From Cyprinodon diabolis (taxonomy: Eukaryota > Chordata > Actinopteri > Cyprinodontiformes > Cyprinodontidae), in assembly GCA_030533445.1 (NCBI GenBank), contig CM060064.1, positions 46,933,787 through 46,997,786 of the forward strand: a DNA stretch of 64,000 bases, written 5' to 3'. The position numbers and the translations under genes are program-made. The notes under the pieces are model-generated. The model made no database searches, was not told the origin of the DNA, and was given only the letters and a program-made list of their open reading frames with translations. Positions 12,001 through 22,669 of this stretch are shown one piece after another; the first letter of the stretch is position 1, and each line of letters starts with the position of its first letter.

Positions 12001-15000
12001 CTGCTGCTGTAGGAGGTTCTACTGGTGATGGAGGAAGTTCTGCTGCTGTAGGAGGAGGTTCTACTGGTGATGGAGGAGGTTCTGCTGCTGTAGGAGGTTC
12101 TACTGGTGATGGAGGAAGTTCTGCTGCTGTAGGAGGAGGTTCTACTGGTGATGGAGGAAGTTCTGCTGCTGTAGGAGGTTCTACTGGTGATGGAGGAAGT
12201 TCTGCTACTGTAGGAGGTAGGTTCTACTGGTGATGGAGGAGGTTCTGCTGCTGTAGGAGGTTCTACCGGTGATGGAGGAAGTTCTGCTGCTGTAGGAGGA
12301 GGTTCTACCGGTGATGGAGGAGGTTCTGCTTCTGTAGGAGGTTCTACTGGTGATGGAGGAAGTTATGCTGCTGTAGGAGGAGGTTCTACTGGTGATGGAG
12401 GAGGTTCTGCAGCTGTAGGAGGTTCTACTGGTGATGGAGGAAGTTCTGCTGCTGCAGGAGGTTCTACTGGTGATGGAGGAAGTTCTGCTGCCGTAAGAGG
12501 AGGTTCTACTGGTGATGGAGGAGGTTCTGCTGCTGTAGGAGGAGGTTCTACTGGTGATGGAGGAGGTTCTGCTGCTGTAGGAGGAGGTTCTACTGGTGAT
12601 GGAGGAAGTTCTGCTGCCGTAAGAGGAGGTTCTACTGGTGATGGAGGAGGTTCTGCTGCTGTAGGAGGTTCTACTGGTGATGGAGGAAGTTTTGCTGCTG
12701 TAGGAGGTTCTACTGGTGATGGAGGAAGTTCTGCTGCTGTAAGAGGAGGTTCTACTGGTGATGGAGGAGGTTCTGCTGCTGTAGGAGGAGGTTCTACTGG
12801 TGATGGAGGAGGTTCTGCTGCTCTAGGAGGTTCTACTGGTGATGGAGGAGGTTCTGCTGCTGTAGGAGGAGGTTCTACTGGTGATGGAGGAGGTTCTGCT
12901 GCTGTAGGAGGAGGTTCTACTGGTGATGGAGGAAGTTCTGCTGCTCTAGGAGGTTCTACTGGTGATGGAGGAGGTTCTGCTGCTGTAGGAGGAGGTTCTA
13001 CTGGTGATGGAGGAGGTTCTGCTGCTGTAGGAGGAGGTTCTACTGGTGATGGAGGAAGTTCTGCTGCTGTAGGAGGTTCTACTGGTGATGGAGGAAGTTC
13101 TACTGGTGATGGAGGAGGTTCTACTGGTGATGGAGGAAGTTCTGCTGCTGTAGGAGGTTCTACTGGTGATGGAGGAGGTTCTGCTGCTGTAGGAGGAGGT
13201 TCTACTGGTGATGGAGGAGGTTCTGCTGCTGTAGGAGGTTCTACTGGTGATGGAGGAAGTTCTGCTGCTGTAGGAGGAGGTTCTACTGGTGATGGAGGAA
13301 GTTCTGCTGCTGTAGGAGGTTCTACTGGTGATGGAGGAAGTTCTGCTGCTGTAGGAGGAGGTTCTACTGGTGATGGAGGAGGTTCTGCTGCTGTAGGAGG
13401 TTCTACTGGTGATGGAGGAAGTTCTGCTGCTGTAGGAGGAGGTTCTACTGGTGATGGAGGAAGTTCTGCTGCTGTAGGAGGTTCTACTGGTGATGGAGGA
13501 AGTTCTGCTACTGTAGGAGGTAGGTTCTACTGGTGATGGAGGAGGTTCTGCTGCTGTAGGAGGTTCTACCGGTGATGGAGGAAGTTCTGCTGCTGTAGGA
13601 GGAGGTTCTACTGGTGATGGAGGAGGTTCTGCTGCTGTAGGAGGTTCTACTGGTGATGGAGGAAGTTCTGCTGCTGTAGGAGGAGGTTCTACTGGTGATG
13701 GAGGAAGTTCTGCTGCTGTAGGAGGTTCTACTGGTGATGGAGGAAGTTCTGCTACTGTAGGAGGTAGGTTCTACTGGTGATGGAGGAGGTTCTGCTGCTG
13801 TAGGAGGTTCTACCGGTGATGGAGGAAGTTCTGCTGCTGTAGGAGGAGGTTCTACCGGTGATGGAGGAGGTTCTGCTTCTCTAGGAGGTTCTACTGGTGA
13901 TGGAGGAAGTTATGCTGCTGTAGGAGGAGGTTCTACTGGTGATGGAGGAGGTTCTGCAGCTGTAGGAGGTTCTACTGGTGATGGAGGAAGTTCTGCTGCT
14001 GCAGGAGGTTCTACTGGTGATGGAGGAAGTTCTGCTGCCGTAAGAGGAGGTTCTACTGGTGATGGAGGAGGTTCTGCTGCTGTAGGAGGAGGTTCTACTG
14101 GTGATGGAGGAGGTTCTGCTGCTGTAGGAGGAGGTTCTACTGGTGATGGAGGAAGTTCTGCTGCCGTAAGAGGAGGTTCTACTGGTGATGGAGGAGGTTC
14201 TGCTGCTGTAGGAGGTTCTACTGGTGATGGAGGAAGTTTTGCTGCTGTAGGAGGTTCTACTGGTGATGGAGGAAGTTCTGCTGCTGTAAGAGGAGGTTCT
14301 ACTGGTGATGGAGGAGGTTCTGCTGCTGTAGGAGGAGGTTCTACTGGTGATGGAGGAGGTTCTGCTGCTCTAGGAGGTTCTACTGGTGATGGAGGAGGTT
14401 CTGCTGCTGTAGGAGGAGGTTCTACTGGTGATGGAGGAGGTTCTGCTGCTGTAGGAGGAGGTTCTACTGGTGATGGAGGAAGTTCTGCTGCTCTAGGAGG
14501 TTCTACTGGTGATGGAGGAGGTTCTGCTGCTGTAGGAGGAGGTTCTACTGGTGATGGAGGAGGTTCTGCTGCTGTAGGAGGAGGTTCTACTGGTGATGGA
14601 GGAAGTTCTGCTGCTGTAGGAGGTTCTACTGGTGATGGAGGAAGTTCTACTGGTGATGGAGGAGGTTCTACTGGTGATGGAGGAAGTTCTGCTGCTGTAG
14701 GAGGTTCTACTGGTGATGGAGGAGGTTCTGCTGCTGTAGGAGGAGGTTCTACTGGTGATGGAGGAGGTTCTGCTGCTGTAGGAGGTTCTACTGGTGATGG
14801 AGGAAGTTCTGCTGCTGTAGGAGGAGGTTCTACTGGTGATGGAGGAAGTTCTGCTGCTGTAGGAGGTTCTACTGTTGATGGAGGAAGTTCTGCTGCTGTA
14901 GGAGGTAGGTTCTACTGGTGATGGAGGAGGTTCTGCTGCTGTAGGAGGTTCTACTGGTGATGGAGGAAGTTCTGCTGCTGTAGGAGGAGGTTCTACCGGT

Positions 15001-15745
15001 GATGGAGGAGGTTCTGCTTCTGTAGGAGGTTCTACTGGTGATGGAGGAAGTTATGCTGCTGTAGGAGGAGGTTCTACTGGTGATGGAGGAGGTACTGCAG
15101 CTGTAGGAGGTTCTACTGGTGATGGAGGAAGTTCTGCTGCTGCAGGAGGTTCTACTGGTGATGGAGGAAGTTCTGCTGCCGTAAGAGGAGGTTCTACTGG
15201 TGATGGAGGAGGTTCTGCTGCTGTAGGAGGAGGTTCTACTGGTGATGGAGGAGGTTCTGCTTCTGTAGGAGGAGGTTCTACTGGTGATGGAGGAAGTTCT
15301 GCTGCTGTAGGAGGTTCTACTGGTGATGGAGGAAGTTTTGCTGCTGTAGGAGGTTCTACTGGTGATGGAGGAAGTTCTGCTGCTGTAAGAGGAGGTTCTA
15401 CTGGTGATGGAGGAGGTTCTGCTGCTGTAGGAGGAGGTTCTACTGGTGATGGAGGAGGTTCTGCTGCTCTAGGAGGTTCTGCTGGTGATGGAGGAAGTTC
15501 TGCTGCTGTAGGAGGTTCTACTGGTGATGCAGGAAGTTCTGCTGTAGGAGGAGGTTCTACTGGTGATGGAGGAAGTTATGCTGCTGTAGGAGGTTCTACT
15601 GGTGATGGAGGAGGTTCTACTGGTGATGGAGGAGGTTCTACTGGTGATGGAGGAAGTTCTGCGGCTGTAGGAGGTTCTACTGGTGATGGATGAGGTTCTA
15701 CTGGTGATGGAGGAGGTTCTACTGGTGATGGAGGAGGTTCTGCTG
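6018..15745 (+). repeat. 9.7 kb minisatellite with nested higher-order duplication
   Basis: Unit of 36, 39 or 42 bp. It begins GGAGGTTCTACTGGTGATGG and its second half ends in TTCTGCTGCTGTA; units differ mainly by presence or absence of one GGA triplet. Rare variants act as markers. A GCTACTGTAGGAGGTAGG variant occurs near 7453, 8756, 9000, 10213, 11516, 11760, 12205, 13508 and 13752, so a block with internal spacing 1303+244 is present three times. Bases around 6600-9060 recur with an offset of exactly 2760, and later copies with an offset of 1992. The plus strand is G/T-rich. One frame on each strand is free of stops for over 1 kb (plus: Gly/Ser/Thr-rich; minus: PPSPVEPP-type). Those frames lack ATG almost throughout and are broken by 4-bp insertions at the marker variant and by a TGA near 6877, so I do not call it coding. 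Confidence 0.97.
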
Positions 15746-16559
15746 GGTTCTTTTTCAGTTCCAAAGTGCTAATAGAGAAGCTTCTATGGTACCAGGGGCG
15801 GTTCTGTATGTTTGTTGGCAGAAAAGGTTCCAGATTCTGGTGACGTGTTTGCTTCCAAAAACTGTTTCTACATCTTTCTCAGTTTTCAGAGACTGCGGTA
15901 ACCATGGAAACCTGTCTTTGGGGTTAACAGAGGAACAGTGACTCTAAGAAGCAGAAGTCCTCAGTCAGAGCTTCCTGCAGACACCTGGACCTCAGAGACA
16001 TGCTGGAGGTGCATCAGAAAGCAGCTCCTGATGCTTTTTGGCCACCTTTTCATCCAGCAGCCATTAAAGGCCATGGACGTCTTTTAAATGCAGCTTTGCT
16101 GCAAGTTAGCAAAGGCCAGCGAACCTCTGACTCCTCGCAGCTCATTAACCTTTACTTAGACTATGATGCAGAGAGCCGCAGGTCGCAGACAGAGCTTTAG
16201 ATTTAGAGAGAAGATTTGCAGCTTCGCTCAGCAGAAGTCAAAGTAGAAGCTTTTACCAACCTATAAATGATAAAATATGCAAAAAGATGCAAAAGTTTGA
16301 CCTTCAGAAAGTGAGGAAGTGAGAGGGTCCATCTGCTCAGGGTGAAGCCATGTTCTAACCCGAAGGATTAATCATTTAGTGAATATATAATTCTGTCAGG
16401 CATTAATATCACATTCCAACTTATTCCTCATGATAATATGCTTTACCAACCAAAACTACGTCAATAATTATTAAAAGAGTGAAAATGAGTTTTATTCAGA
16501 TTGACTGAAGATAAAAAACATGACTATACACAGTTTCAGAAAACATGGAGCAACTCTAG
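15746..16559. other. No gene recognised
   Basis: Contains a 66-codon open frame at 16000-16200 without any motif I recognise. Composition is ordinary and no repeats are obvious. Confidence 0.55.
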
Positions 16560-16680
16560 AAATATTGGTCCAAAAGGAGCAGATCAAATATTTCAGTTGT
16601 TCACATTAATGATAAATCTTCTTCATGCTCCAGGGTTACCTGTGGAGTACCACAGGGATCAGTGCTAGTTCTCTTTACAT
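16560..16680 (+). pseudogene. LINE reverse transcriptase fragment, upstream part
   Basis: The segment translates to an RT motif reading TCGVPQGSVL (about 16640-16670). This is the conserved fingers/palm motif of L2/CR1-type non-LTR retrotransposons. It is then cut by inserted DNA, and the sequel, with the catalytic motif, resumes at 18083. The two pieces join naturally at TTTACAT. Confidence 0.8.
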
Positions 16681-17389
16681 CCCGTCACACCTTAATGATT
16701 TAGACCAGCTTATGCCTGACATATGGAAAATCTGGCAAAAACGCTGGCATATGTGTTATGGGTAAGTTTTGTATAGGTTATGAGCACGCTAAAGTACGCC
16801 TGCACATGTCGATATACGGCGAGTCCCGGCGTATGCTAGCATACCCCATACATGGGGCAAGTTACAGGTCAGTTATTTGATGGATGATATATGTTAAATG
16901 TAAGTTACTCATAAGTTTTGGCATCCAGCTTATCCAAACCCTTTGAGAAACTTCTCCTCCAGACTTCATCTCCATCATAGGTTGATCCAGAAGGTGAGTG
17001 TGATAGATCCTCCCTGCGTTCACGCCCACCACAGACAAACCTCCTAGCAGACATGACGCTAAATATCTTCCTACTGCAGAACCTCTTTCTTTCTTTTCTT
17101 CTCTTTTTCTTTATTCAGGGTGTTTTTCGGGGGGGTGGTAACATCGCTGTGATGCGTCTGAGGGGAGCAGCTTTAATTGATGAATGCACAAGCATCATTT
17201 CATGGGCATTACGCTGCCGTGCGTCATGCATAAGTTAGGCTGTCGTTGTACATAAGTTCTGGATTCATTATGAATACTCTATGTACACGCCACAGAGTTC
17301 AGCGAGTTCAGCGTATGCCAGCGTTTTAGTAGATTGTAAGATGTCAGGCAGACGCTGGATAAATCGGTAAGGTGTGACAGGCGCCTACG
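16681..17389. mobile_element. Non-autonomous DNA transposon with ~70-bp inverted repeats (outer insertion)
   Basis: The left end CCCGTCACACCTTA (16681) and right end TAAGGTGTGACAGG (ending 17381) are inverted, and similarity continues inward for about 70 bp (for example AACGCTGGCATA on the left against its complement near 17310). It sits inside the LINE RT. The left flank is TTTACAT. The right flank is TTTA, with CAT completed only after the next element, implying a 7-8 bp target duplication and a hAT-like origin. The right end has eight bases beyond the inverted repeat that I cannot assign. No transposase is present. Confidence 0.7.
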
Positions 17390-17393
17390 TTTA

Positions 17394-18082
17394 CCCCATT
17401 TACACTACCCTTGAAAAACCGATCCATGCCGAGACCGGTCCGAGCTCGGCCTGGTTAACTGATCCTGATTCTGACGACCGTTTACACATCACGCTATCTC
17501 GGTTCCTCGACTCCTAGTGACGATCGCGGTATTACTGCCAATATGGAAGGAGGAAATCAAGCAGTTGGTGGCGGTAATGCACCAAAAGTTGTTTGTCAAC
17601 CGCCATAAAACACAAGAAGAAGAAGGAGGGAATCAAGCAAATCAAAATGGCAGCGCCGGTCACATTCAGAAAGTTATGCTTGATTATTATTGCTGTACTT
17701 CGATGTTTGCGGAGGGTCAGGCGAAGACGGCAACCTTTCGTGGATGTTTATAGTTCTTTATAGTTGTTCTTCTTCTGTTTTGTCTTGGTTGCCAAGCAAC
17801 TTCCGGAGGGGCATTACCGCCAACTACTGGAATGGAGTGTGAATCGCGATGTGCAGCCAGACGGAGATGACGCGTTCTGCTCATGCGCTCTTGTTATCAG
17901 AGAACCGAGCCAGGGAAAAACCGAGCCGAGCCCACCTCTGGAACTGGTCTGCAGTTAGCGCGGTCCGGTTGTGTCTAGCTCGGTTCGGTTCAGTTTGCTT
18001 TCCATTTACACACCATAAGTTATCTCAGTTACTGAGCTCGGACCGGCCTCGGTACAGCTTTTCAAGGGTAGTGTAAATGGGG
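17394..18082. mobile_element. Non-autonomous DNA transposon with CCCCATTTACACTACCC ends (inner insertion)
   Basis: CCCCATTTACACTACCCTTG at 17394 is inverted at 18063-18082, and imperfect inverted similarity extends over 50 bp (GGTCCGAGCTC and GAGCTCGGACC). TA lies on both sides, which fits a 2-bp TA duplication placed inside the TTTACAT duplication of the outer element. An internal pair of inverted GGCGGTAATGC motifs lies near 17566 and 17813. There is no transposase. The superfamily is unassigned; ISL2EU- or Harbinger-like is possible. Confidence 0.75.
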
Positions 18083-18186
18083 TACATATATATGCTCCCA
18101 ATGGGTAGAATTGGTAGCATGGGGATAATTTATACTGTTATACTGATGATACTCAGCTATATCTGTCTATAAATCCTGATGCGTTA
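18083..18186 (+). pseudogene. LINE reverse transcriptase fragment, downstream part with catalytic motif
   Basis: Continues the RT interrupted at 16680. YMLPMG is followed, after a small frame change, by YTDDTQLYLSINPD around 18140-18181, which carries the RT catalytic (Y/F)xDD signature. The two fragments belong to one old L2-like insertion. Confidence 0.82.
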
Positions 18187-18507
18187 TGGTTTTCCCCTTT
18201 TGGAACTCAGTTTTTAGTTTTCAGTTTTTCTGTTTTGTTGATCTTTGGTTTATTTTCCATTATTATTCTTACAGTCATTAGTTACTCTCTGCTGCCCCCT
18301 TGTGTTTGTTTCCTTTCCCATTGGCTTCCATCTATTTAGCTCCACTCACACCTGCCCTATATTCAGCTCATCAGTCCATCCATTGTTCTGTTCCCCTTAT
18401 ATACTCCACCTCTGCAGTCACTCATTGCTGGTTCCTTGTTGTTCTGTTCCTTCCTTGTCTCTGGCTTCCCACGTGAGTTTACCCTGATGTTTGCTGGTTT
18501 TTGGTTC
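18187..18507 (+). mobile_element. LTR fragment, same family as 48384-51029
   Basis: Shares an ordered set of blocks with the 48.4-51.0 kb LTR: CAGTTTTTAG-like start, GTTACTCTCTGCTGCCCCCTT, TTCCTTTCCC, CACACCTGC, CTCGTCTCTGG-like and GTTTGCTG-TTTTTGGTTCTC. The right end is missing because the sequence switches to a different repeat at about 18508. Confidence 0.6.
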
Positions 18508-18720
18508 TCAGTAGTGATGAGATGTGTCAAGGCTTCGAGGCATGTGTCGAGTAGAGGAGGCGGCGTCTCCGCGAGGCGCGTATAGAGGCTTGCTTCATTT
18601 GGGGGAGGAGCCAAAATAGATGACGTCCGAAGCCTCGCTACTCCACCATACCTCGTGAGCACTTCAAGAAGTGGTTCAGCTCGCCCGGAACAGGCATTTA
18701 AACAGCCTCAGTATTCAGTC
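18508..18720 (+). mobile_element. hAT-like end fragment
   Basis: Begins CAGTAGTGATGAGATG, resembling hAT terminal repeats that start CAGTG/CAGTAGTG. It holds inverted GGCTTCGAGGC and CCGAAGCCTCGC motifs (18530 and 18628). There is no transposase and the right boundary is unclear. The bases from 18721 to 18959 hold nothing I recognise. Confidence 0.4.
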
Positions 18721-18959
18721 TAGATGTGAGAGTTTGTAGGAGAGTTTGAATAGATTCTTAAAATTAGATTTGTTGGAAAAACCATCTAGTTGGTTAAAAC
18801 TGTTTTGTTTGATTAAACAATGCAATGATCAAAATCTGAGCAAGGCACTGTAACATTGGGTTTAAGAAGTATTGCTTTCTGTCAAGCTGTTAGCACTGCT
18901 GGTGGCCTCAGCTTGTTGGACATTGAATTTTTATCTGAGGTTATTGGTTCGAGACTCAC

Positions 18960-21444
18960 TTTTTTTTTTTTTTTTTTTTTACAGTGTCCTGTCTGGCATT
19001 GTGGCAATAAGAATAATTGTCTTGATGCCAAAAGGAGCCCAACAGATTTTACTTTCACAAGTGTAGCAGTACGGCAATTGCCATACCGCTCCACTTGTTT
19101 CATGCATATAAATTGCTTTATTATAATTATGCAGGGAGTTTTACAGTTTATATGGACACTGCAATGTAAGTAGAGCAGAAAAACAGAAGAAGAAAAAGGA
19201 AAAAAAAAGAAAAAAAAGGACAAAAGATGAAAGAAAGAGGAGATAGAAAGGAGACAATGACAAAACATTTTCAGTCTGCTTCATCACCTGTAACGAGATG
19301 AAAAAAAGAACAGCACAACCAAAAGACATGGTACGAGATATACAATAAAGCAACACCTTGAAACTATCGCCAAAGTGATATTATTATGTCTGACATGTAC
19401 TCTGTGTTACCTGAAGATATGAATGTGGGGTTTCTGTTTGGAAGTGAATCTCTAAGTACCTGAAGCCTAGCACCTGTAGTTGTTTGTGAGGGTGAACTTG
19501 TGCATGTAAAGTTTTAACCATAGAAAAAATGCTCAATAGTGGTTGTGGAGAGCCGGAGAGGCACACCCCCCAGAGCACTGAGTCCAGCGCCGGGAGACCC
19601 AAAGCCCCAGGCGCCCAAAGGGACCCCAAGAGCGAAGGCACCAAGGAGGGGCCAGCCCCGGAAATCAGACCCCCACCAAGGGAGGAGGAGAGACAGCCCC
19701 GAAGAAGCCCCCCAGCCACCACCATGCCGGCGCCTCGGGGAGCCGCGGGAACGAGTCCGCGGGCTCCGCCAGCAGACGGCCACCCTGAAGTAGGGCCGGG
19801 TACCGAACACCGGCCCCCCCACGGCACCGACCGAAACGCCCCAGCCCCACAGAGCACCGAAACACGCCCCGCCCCCCGGCACCAAGCCCCGGCGACCCTG
19901 ACAACACCCACCGCGACCGCACCACCCAGGAAAAACATACAGGCGGCCCTGCCTGCGGCCAGGGCCCATGCGCATCCAACGCAAACTGGCCACGAGCGCC
20001 GTGGGACCACCCCAAAACGCCCCCCTGGCCGAAAGCGCAGCCCCACCCCACCAAGACCGACGCCAACAGCGCGCAATGCAACACACCGCGCACAGAATCA
20101 ACCCAAAAACAGAAAAGCCGCCCGGCGCAAAACCGCAAGAAGATCAGACCGCAGCCGGCACAACCACCCCCTCCCCCAGCAGCCCGAGGGGCAGCACATA
20201 GCCAGAGCGGAGCGAACCACGCCGCTCCCCCACCGGACGAAGCCAAAGCAGCACAGCCACGTCCGCCGCGATCAGCGGGAACAAAGCAGCTCCACCATGC
20301 CTCCAAGAGGGAAAACCCACCCGAATACCCAATCAGCGCAGCCAGCAGGACCCCCACCCAGCAGGCCCGCCCGCCCCCCGACAAAACAGACATGCCAATC
20401 CCCCCCCCCCAAAAAAAAAAAAAAAAAGGAGCCCCCACAGTGCGACAGTGGACACCAGACACCGACCCGCCCGCAACCGCTCCCCCCCACCGAGGAAGAA
20501 AAAAAAAAAATAATAAATAAATAAATAAATTAATTAATTAATTACAATTAAAATAAATATGCAAGCGGAAAAACCGGAGCCCAAAACAAGACCCAAGACT
20601 CGCACCTCACCATGCCATGCAGCTCCCCTCCCCCCCGAACCGATACCACAGAACCGGCATAGGAAAAAGCACCGCCCAGGAACTGGCATCGTAGTGAAGG
20701 CACCGGCACCAACACCGAAAATCCCCGAACAACACCCAGCCCCACCCCGAAATGGATCCGGTCCCGGGCCCCAGGGATCCGAGGCCCCAAGGGCGCCCGA
20801 CCCCCAGACAGGAGCCCCAGCAAAGCCCCGGCTGGCCGGGGCCAGCGGAGAGGCCGCCAGGAATGAGCCAGCAGCCCCCCGGGCATCCACCCCCAGACCC
20901 CGAGCTCCACCAGTGCACCGGTGAGCCCTGACGCCAGCCAGCGGAGGGAGAGCAGGATGGGGGGAATGGGCTCCGCACTTAGCGGAGACTTGAGATGTAT
21001 TTGGGAGAGAGTGCGGTTGAGACCCCAACCTGGGAGAGAAAAAAAAAAGAACACTCACCATCTCAATCATGCCTTCCCTCCCTAGTGCCCCCTGTCGTAC
21101 CACAGAGAAAAAAAAAAAAAATAAAATAAAAAATAAATAATAATAATAATAAATAAAGAAAATAACAACGCGGACACACATTCACACATAACACTCACAT
21201 CCAATAATACCAGGACCAAAAACCCGGTGACACCGGGGGTTGGTCCCGGGACTATCGGATGACCCAATAAGTGAACCTAAAATCCGGATGTGGAGGGAGG
21301 GGAGCGGCGACACCGCCACACCAACCCATCTCATTCCTGCTTCAAGTCCGGCCCCCCACCCCGCACACGGACCGGACCACCCCCAGCAAGAGCCCCCGCC
21401 AGGACCGGGGCCCACCCATCCCGCGCAGGCCACCCAACCAGAAC
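18960..21444 (-). mobile_element. GC-rich retroposon, copy 1 (inverted relative to copy 2)
   Basis: The reverse complement of this segment matches 39145-41766 along its whole length, with scattered substitutions and small indels. On the minus strand the order is: GC-rich 5' end (GGTTCTGGTTGGGTGG at 21444), an A/T hinge near 21110-21160, a GC block, a second A/T hinge near 20500-20560, a long GC-rich block, then an AT-richer 3' part ending in GCCAGACAGGACACTGT and a tail seen here as 18960-18980 poly-T. No RT, endonuclease or zinc-knuckle motif is visible. Long open frames occur on both strands (19529-20524 plus; 19384-20076, 19665-20462 and 20534-21181 minus). They look compositional. No clear target duplication was found for this copy. 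Confidence 0.75.
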
Positions 21445-22424
21445 CCCCCCCCCCCCGGAAAAAAAACAAACAAAAAAAAACAAAACAAACACTTCAACCA
21501 GATGATGATGATGATGAGCTTTTGGATTTTACAGCAACAATCTGTGATTATTTAATTCGATTTTAATAAAGGAGCAAACCCTACACACCAACTGAAAATC
21601 TAAACAACATAATTAGTAAAAATCACTACTTTCTTACTTTTTCACTGACTATTCAGTCAACATTAAATTAATTTATGAAGGTAGAATCTCCTCAGTTTCA
21701 AACCAAATTCATCCATTTTCTGCAAAAAATGATTTGTTGAAAAACTCCTCTAATCTCCCTTATTTGTTTTTGTCCTTTTTGTTCTCCCATGCACGATACG
21801 CACACACATTCTCCATTTATCCACAGAGTGAATGTAATTTTGTTTTTAAGGGCTGATATGCAGACTAAAGCAGACCCCTTTCAGTTTATTAGATTCCCGT
21901 TAGGTTCAGCCTTGCATCATCCCCGTCTGTTTGTGCTGCTCTCTGCTAACAGCATCAACAATACTGGCAATTTCTGTGTATTTCACTTTAGCAGAACAGA
22001 TGAATTTACCTAAATCTCCTTTTTCAAAGCATAGCAGAGTGCTGCTGTTTGCTGTGTCTAATCATGATGTCTATTTATTCACATGTTCTGTTTAGGTTTT
22101 GCCTTTTTGTTCTTTATTGTTTCTCCACAGCTGAGCTCTTGATTTATCTTAATCCATTTCCATTTGTGTTCTTTCTTTCATGCTCATGAGACACATTACT
22201 GTATTCTAACCCTCAAGATAAAAAGAAAAAGGAAAGATCAATTGTTCAGTTCAAACAAGAAAAGCTCATTTCCCCCTGTAGCTCCCTGGCAGGTTGATAT
22301 TATCTACATGGAGGTAAAGAGAAATTATGAAGATGATGATGCAGACGGGTTGCTGGTGTGAAACCCAGGTGTGTCTCAGTCCCTGTGTCCTTGGGCAACA
22401 CACTTCTGTACAGACAGCGAAGGC
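21445..22424. other. No gene recognised
   Basis: Begins with A-rich DNA (21462-21495) and a short GAT-type triplet run (21503-21517). The rest is AT-rich and has no supported gene. A stretch near 22370-22400 (TGTGTCCTTGGGCAACACAC) resembles a phrase common in fish dispersed repeats. Confidence 0.55.
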
Positions 22425-22480
22425 AATCCCTCACACTAAGCATGCTTGTAGCGACAGTGGAGAGGAAAAACTCCCATTCA
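22425..22480 (-). repeat. Short piece of the LINE 3' UTR
   Basis: CAATCCCTCACACTAAGCATG and the following GTAGCGACAGTGGAGAGG match the 3' UTR copies at 3886-3930 and 59937-59980, in the same orientation as those. Confidence 0.75.
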
Positions 22481-22544
22481 TGAGCAGGATCTTATCTCTT
22501 GGTTCTCAGTTCATGTTGGGTTTCAGTGGTTCCTGGTTTGTTCC

Positions 22545-22669
22545 TGAACATCCATCCATCCATTTTACAGCTCACTGTGGTCGCCAGTCCATCTCAGGGA
22601 AACACAGAGACCTACAGTACAAACAGCCATTCACAGTCACACCTAAGGAGAATTAGAAGAAGTCAATTC
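22545..22669 (+). repeat. LINE-type 3' region, part 1 (interrupted)
   Basis: CATCCATCCATCCATTTTAC, GTCGCCAGTCCATC and CACACCTAAGGAGAATTAGA form the opening of a repeat I know from many fish genomes. It normally continues into the block now found at 23530-23695. The two parts are separated by the DNA transposon at 22670-23529. Confidence 0.65.

Noticed and set aside
6018..15745. Possible CRISPR-like array
   Set aside because: Units are contiguous with no unique spacers, the context is eukaryotic, and unit length varies by triplets.
18946..18957. GGTTCGAGACTC as the end of a tRNA-derived SINE before the poly-T
   Set aside because: The poly-T belongs to the tail of retroposon copy 1, and no A box or tRNA body precedes it.
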